Source of the DNA: Bacillota bacterium
GTDB lineage: Bacteria > Bacillota > Desulfotomaculia > Desulfotomaculales > Ammonificaceae
DNA: 64,000 nucleotides
Assembly (NCBI GenBank): GCA_040755295.1
Contig: JBFMBK010000003.1
Coordinates: 124,001-188,000, forward strand
Reading direction: 5' to 3'
Positions 62,346 through 64,000 of the stretch are shown here, one piece after another. The translations under genes and the position numbers were made by a program. The notes under the pieces were generated by a model that was not told the origin of the DNA, did no database searches, and saw nothing but the letters and a program-made list of their open reading frames with translations. Each line of letters starts with the position of its first letter. Within the stretch, counting starts at the first letter, position 1.

Positions 62346-62958
62346 ACTCCGCATCGATGGTTTGTCCTTCGAAGGATGTATCGCCCTTCTGGTAGTACCG
62401 CAATAACCTTGCGCCGATGGCCCGCGCGAAGAAATAATTAATAGCGCCGGCGGCGAGCACCCCGATCAGGGGCAGAAGCCGCGGGATTAATTGACGCTGG
62501 CTGGCGCGCAACCCCAGGTTGATAAGGATCCTTTCCAGGATTTCGTTGGTCAGCTGCTTTGAGAACTGTGCCGCGACCAGCGTGGTGAGCCGCTTGTTGA
62601 TACCATGAATGCCCACGGCGAGGGTAAAGGCCAGAAGAGCCTCACGTTGCGCGGCGGGACTCCGGGTGTCACGCCCATAGAGGGTTGCCAGTTCAAGGAC
62701 CAATCGGGTAATCGCCATGCCTAGGACGCTTATATCTATCGCGGCGCCGCCTAAAATCGCTATTAACGTTCCCAAACCAGGCATTATAGCGGGGATCGCG
62801 GTAAAACACCCTGCCAGAGCGCACAACAAGCATTTTTCCTTTATTACCATCCATGCCAGTTCTTCTCTGTCCAGTTCGGGATACTCTTTCCTAATGTTTG
62901 AGATCTTGCGCCGGGCGGCATCCACACCCGCTTTACCGAACGGATTAAAGCCGAACAT
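62323..62958 (-). CDS. EcsC-like membrane-associated protein
   Basis: A 211-residue protein with hydrophobic stretches (CLLCALAGCFTAIPAIMPGLGTLIAILGGAAIDISVL cut into two segments) and the late pattern LPLIGVLAAGAINYFFARAIGARLLRYY, similar to EcsC-family proteins. Function unknown. ATG 62958 follows GGAGGG. Confidence 0.6.
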   Translation of the reverse strand: MFGFNPFGKAGVDAARRKISNIRKEYPELDREELAWMVIKEKCLLCALAGCFTAIPAIMPGLGTLIAILGGAAIDISVLGMAITRLVLELATLYGRDTRSPAAQREALLAFTLAVGIHGINKRLTTLVAAQFSKQLTNEILERILINLGLRASQRQLIPRLLPLIGVLAAGAINYFFARAIGARLLRYYQKGDTSFEGQTIDAEFTAGRIE

Positions 62959-63066
62959 TTGTTTTCCCTCCGTGAAAGTTATTATACCATGAGCGGGTAC
63001 CCTCCCCAATAAACAGAACCAACATAACGGGGTTATCTTTCCGGAGTCCGCTTCGCCAAAGAACTA

Positions 63067-63087
63067 AAGGTGGGCAAAACCCACCTT
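63067..63087. other. Perfect palindromic hairpin
   Basis: AAGGTGGG-CAAAA-CCCACCTT, an eight-base-pair stem, next to a dispersed repeat copy. There is no T-run. Similar palindromes occur as small mobile repeats; only one copy is seen here. Confidence 0.5.
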
Positions 63088-63099
63088 ACTATAACCTGG

Positions 63100-63128
63100 C
63101 CGCCAAGACGCCAGGAATGCCAAAAGTA
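63100..63128 (+). repeat. Dispersed repeat, copy 4
   Basis: CCGCCAAGACGCCAGGAATG followed by CCAAAAGTA, extending in similarity to about 63170 with the 58.3 kb copy. Confidence 0.75.
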
Positions 63129-63205
63129 TTTTCCCATTTTCTAAACAGAGTCAGAACCTAATTTATCAACAACAAGCAAAAGGCATAATTTCATATATAG
63201 GAAAA

Positions 63206-63232
63206 GGGCGAGCGTTTTTCACGCCCGCCCCT
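63206..63232 (-). terminator. Terminator of the S-layer protein gene
   Basis: GGCGGGCGT/ACGCTCGCC stem on the minus strand followed by CTTTTCC; 20 bases after the stop codon. Confidence 0.7.
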
Positions 63233-63251
63233 CTTACACGTTTACGCTTGT

Positions 63252-64000
63252 TTAATTAACGGTACCTGTCGCTTTAAGTATTCGCTCGGCCATTACCGCC
63301 GAAACGGCGCGTGTGGTATCGGTCCGCGGTGCAAAGCTGCCGTCCGTATTACCGGCGATAATTCCGGCTTTCACCGCCGACGCGACGCTGGTCTGCGCCC
63401 ACAAAGCGATCTGGTCGTTGTCGGAGAACTGCGCCAGCAGTTGTGCGGTTTCGCCGTCGGCAAGGGCTACGGAGGCGTTTGTTTTTTCAAGTACACGCAA
63501 CACTATCGCCGCCATCTCTTCACGGGTGATGGTACGTTCCGGCGCAAATTCACCTTCGCCGATGCCTTTGACCAGACCCGCCTCATAAGCGGCTTCGACC
63601 GCGCCGTAATACCATTTGTCGGCGGATGCATCGGTAAAGGTTGGTGTTTCAGGTCTGCTTTCCATGATACCGAGAGTGCGCAGCATAAGCGCCGCAAACT
63701 CGGCGCGGGTCACCGCACGCTCCGGCTGGAAACTGGTGTTTGAAACACCCTTTACCACGCCGCGGGCGTTCATGAAAGTGATGCTGCGTTTTGCCCAGTG
63801 GACGCCGATGTCCGAAAAGCCGCTGTTATACGCCAACACTGCGTACTTGCTTAGATGGCTGAGGTCCACCGAAGCCTTTCCGTCTTCGGCGGTTCCTCCT
63901 ACGCAGGTGAGCGTGCCGTCGTCATTGATCCGGTAGACGAAGAGGCTGTTCTGGTCGGTCCCGGCGGAAGCGTTGTAGGCGATGATGAGGGTCACGGACT
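63252..64000 (-). CDS. S-layer homology (SLH) protein, C-terminal part
   Basis: The frame runs off the window, so only the last 249 residues are seen. Three SLH domains cover the C-terminus: FSDIGVHWAKRSITFMNARGV, FTDASADKWYYGAVEAAYEAGL and FSDNDQIALWAQTSVASAVKAGI, each followed by TRAE/TREE-type motifs. SLH domains bind pyruvylated secondary cell-wall polymer and anchor surface proteins. The N-terminal remainder (YNASAGTDQNSLFVYRIN) is beta-rich and like a module common before SLH repeats in Firmicutes. Confidence 0.9.
   Translation of the reverse strand, partial: SVTLIIAYNASAGTDQNSLFVYRINDDGTLTCVGGTAEDGKASVDLSHLSKYAVLAYNSGFSDIGVHWAKRSITFMNARGVVKGVSNTSFQPERAVTRAEFAALMLRTLGIMESRPETPTFTDASADKWYYGAVEAAYEAGLVKGIGEGEFAPERTITREEMAAIVLRVLEKTNASVALADGETAQLLAQFSDNDQIALWAQTSVASAVKAGIIAGNTDGSFAPRTDTTRAVSAVMAERILKATGTVN

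Noticed and set aside
1-64000. CRISPR array
   Set aside because: No series of regularly spaced direct repeats and no cas genes; the repeated words at 55.6 and 57.0 kb are too short and irregular.

Overview
The window looks like chromosome from an anaerobic Gram-positive bacterium of the Clostridia, most likely the Peptococcaceae/Desulfotomaculum-Pelotomaculum group. Supporting genes are DegS/DegU, the SigI/RsgI pair, a SAM-I riboswitch, an S-layer-homology protein, a DUF3231/coat-F-like protein, a tungsten-type aldehyde:ferredoxin oxidoreductase, a stand-alone AICAR transformylase and the DUF39 + NIL-ferredoxin + UPF0280 homocysteine set. The genus is an inference from gene content; no rRNA is present.

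Layout. 1-5.9 kb: small membrane proteins, a trypsin-like protease, a decayed GGDEF gene, a duplicated ferritin-like protein, a VanX-type dipeptidase, a sulfide:quinone-reductase-like flavoprotein and a HAD protein. 5.98-15.87 kb: tRNA-Leu(GAG) followed by an array of integrative elements. The tRNA 3' end, or its end plus the native terminator, recurs at 11.57, 13.06 and 15.85 kb. The first unit has a large serine recombinase, an XRE repressor, a GC-rich hairpin region and a Rep_trans-type initiator/relaxase, then an unknown gene overlapping a Shedu-like nuclease gene. The second unit holds only a HEPN-motif protein. The third holds a broken copy of the initiator gene, an FRG-domain protein and a DGQHR (DndB-like) protein. 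No conjugation, phage-structural or CRISPR genes are visible. The array reads as a chain of small mobilizable or cis-mobilizable elements carrying defence-type cargo, and it is the most interesting part of the window.

15.9-30.8 kb: DUF3467, AICAR transformylase, a ferritin-like protein, an amidohydrolase, then the homocysteine operon behind a SAM-I riboswitch (minus strand), a DUF2889 protein, an aldehyde oxidoreductase, and an LRV-repeat / MoxR ATPase / VWA-metallopeptidase operon. 31-43.4 kb: a GT4 glycosyltransferase, DegS/DegU, and a complete Tad (Flp) pilus locus: pilin, prepilin peptidase, TadE, two TadG-like proteins, CpaB, a CpaE with a receiver domain, CpaF, TadB, TadC, then DUF192. 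43.6-54.8 kb (minus strand): a polysaccharide cluster with GalE, a polysialyltransferase-like protein, a PssD/PssE-like pair, two tandem duplicated O-antigen-ligase-like proteins, a polyprenyl-phosphate sugar transferase, a PIG-V-like mannosyltransferase, a GT2 enzyme and a large membrane protein; part of it is AT-rich. 55-64 kb: nitroreductase, Fe-alcohol dehydrogenase, DUF763, a secreted repeat protein divergent from sigI-rsgI, rhomboid protease, an EcsC-like protein and the C-terminus of an S-layer protein. Short dispersed repeats lie between genes in this last part, one also at 15.94 kb.
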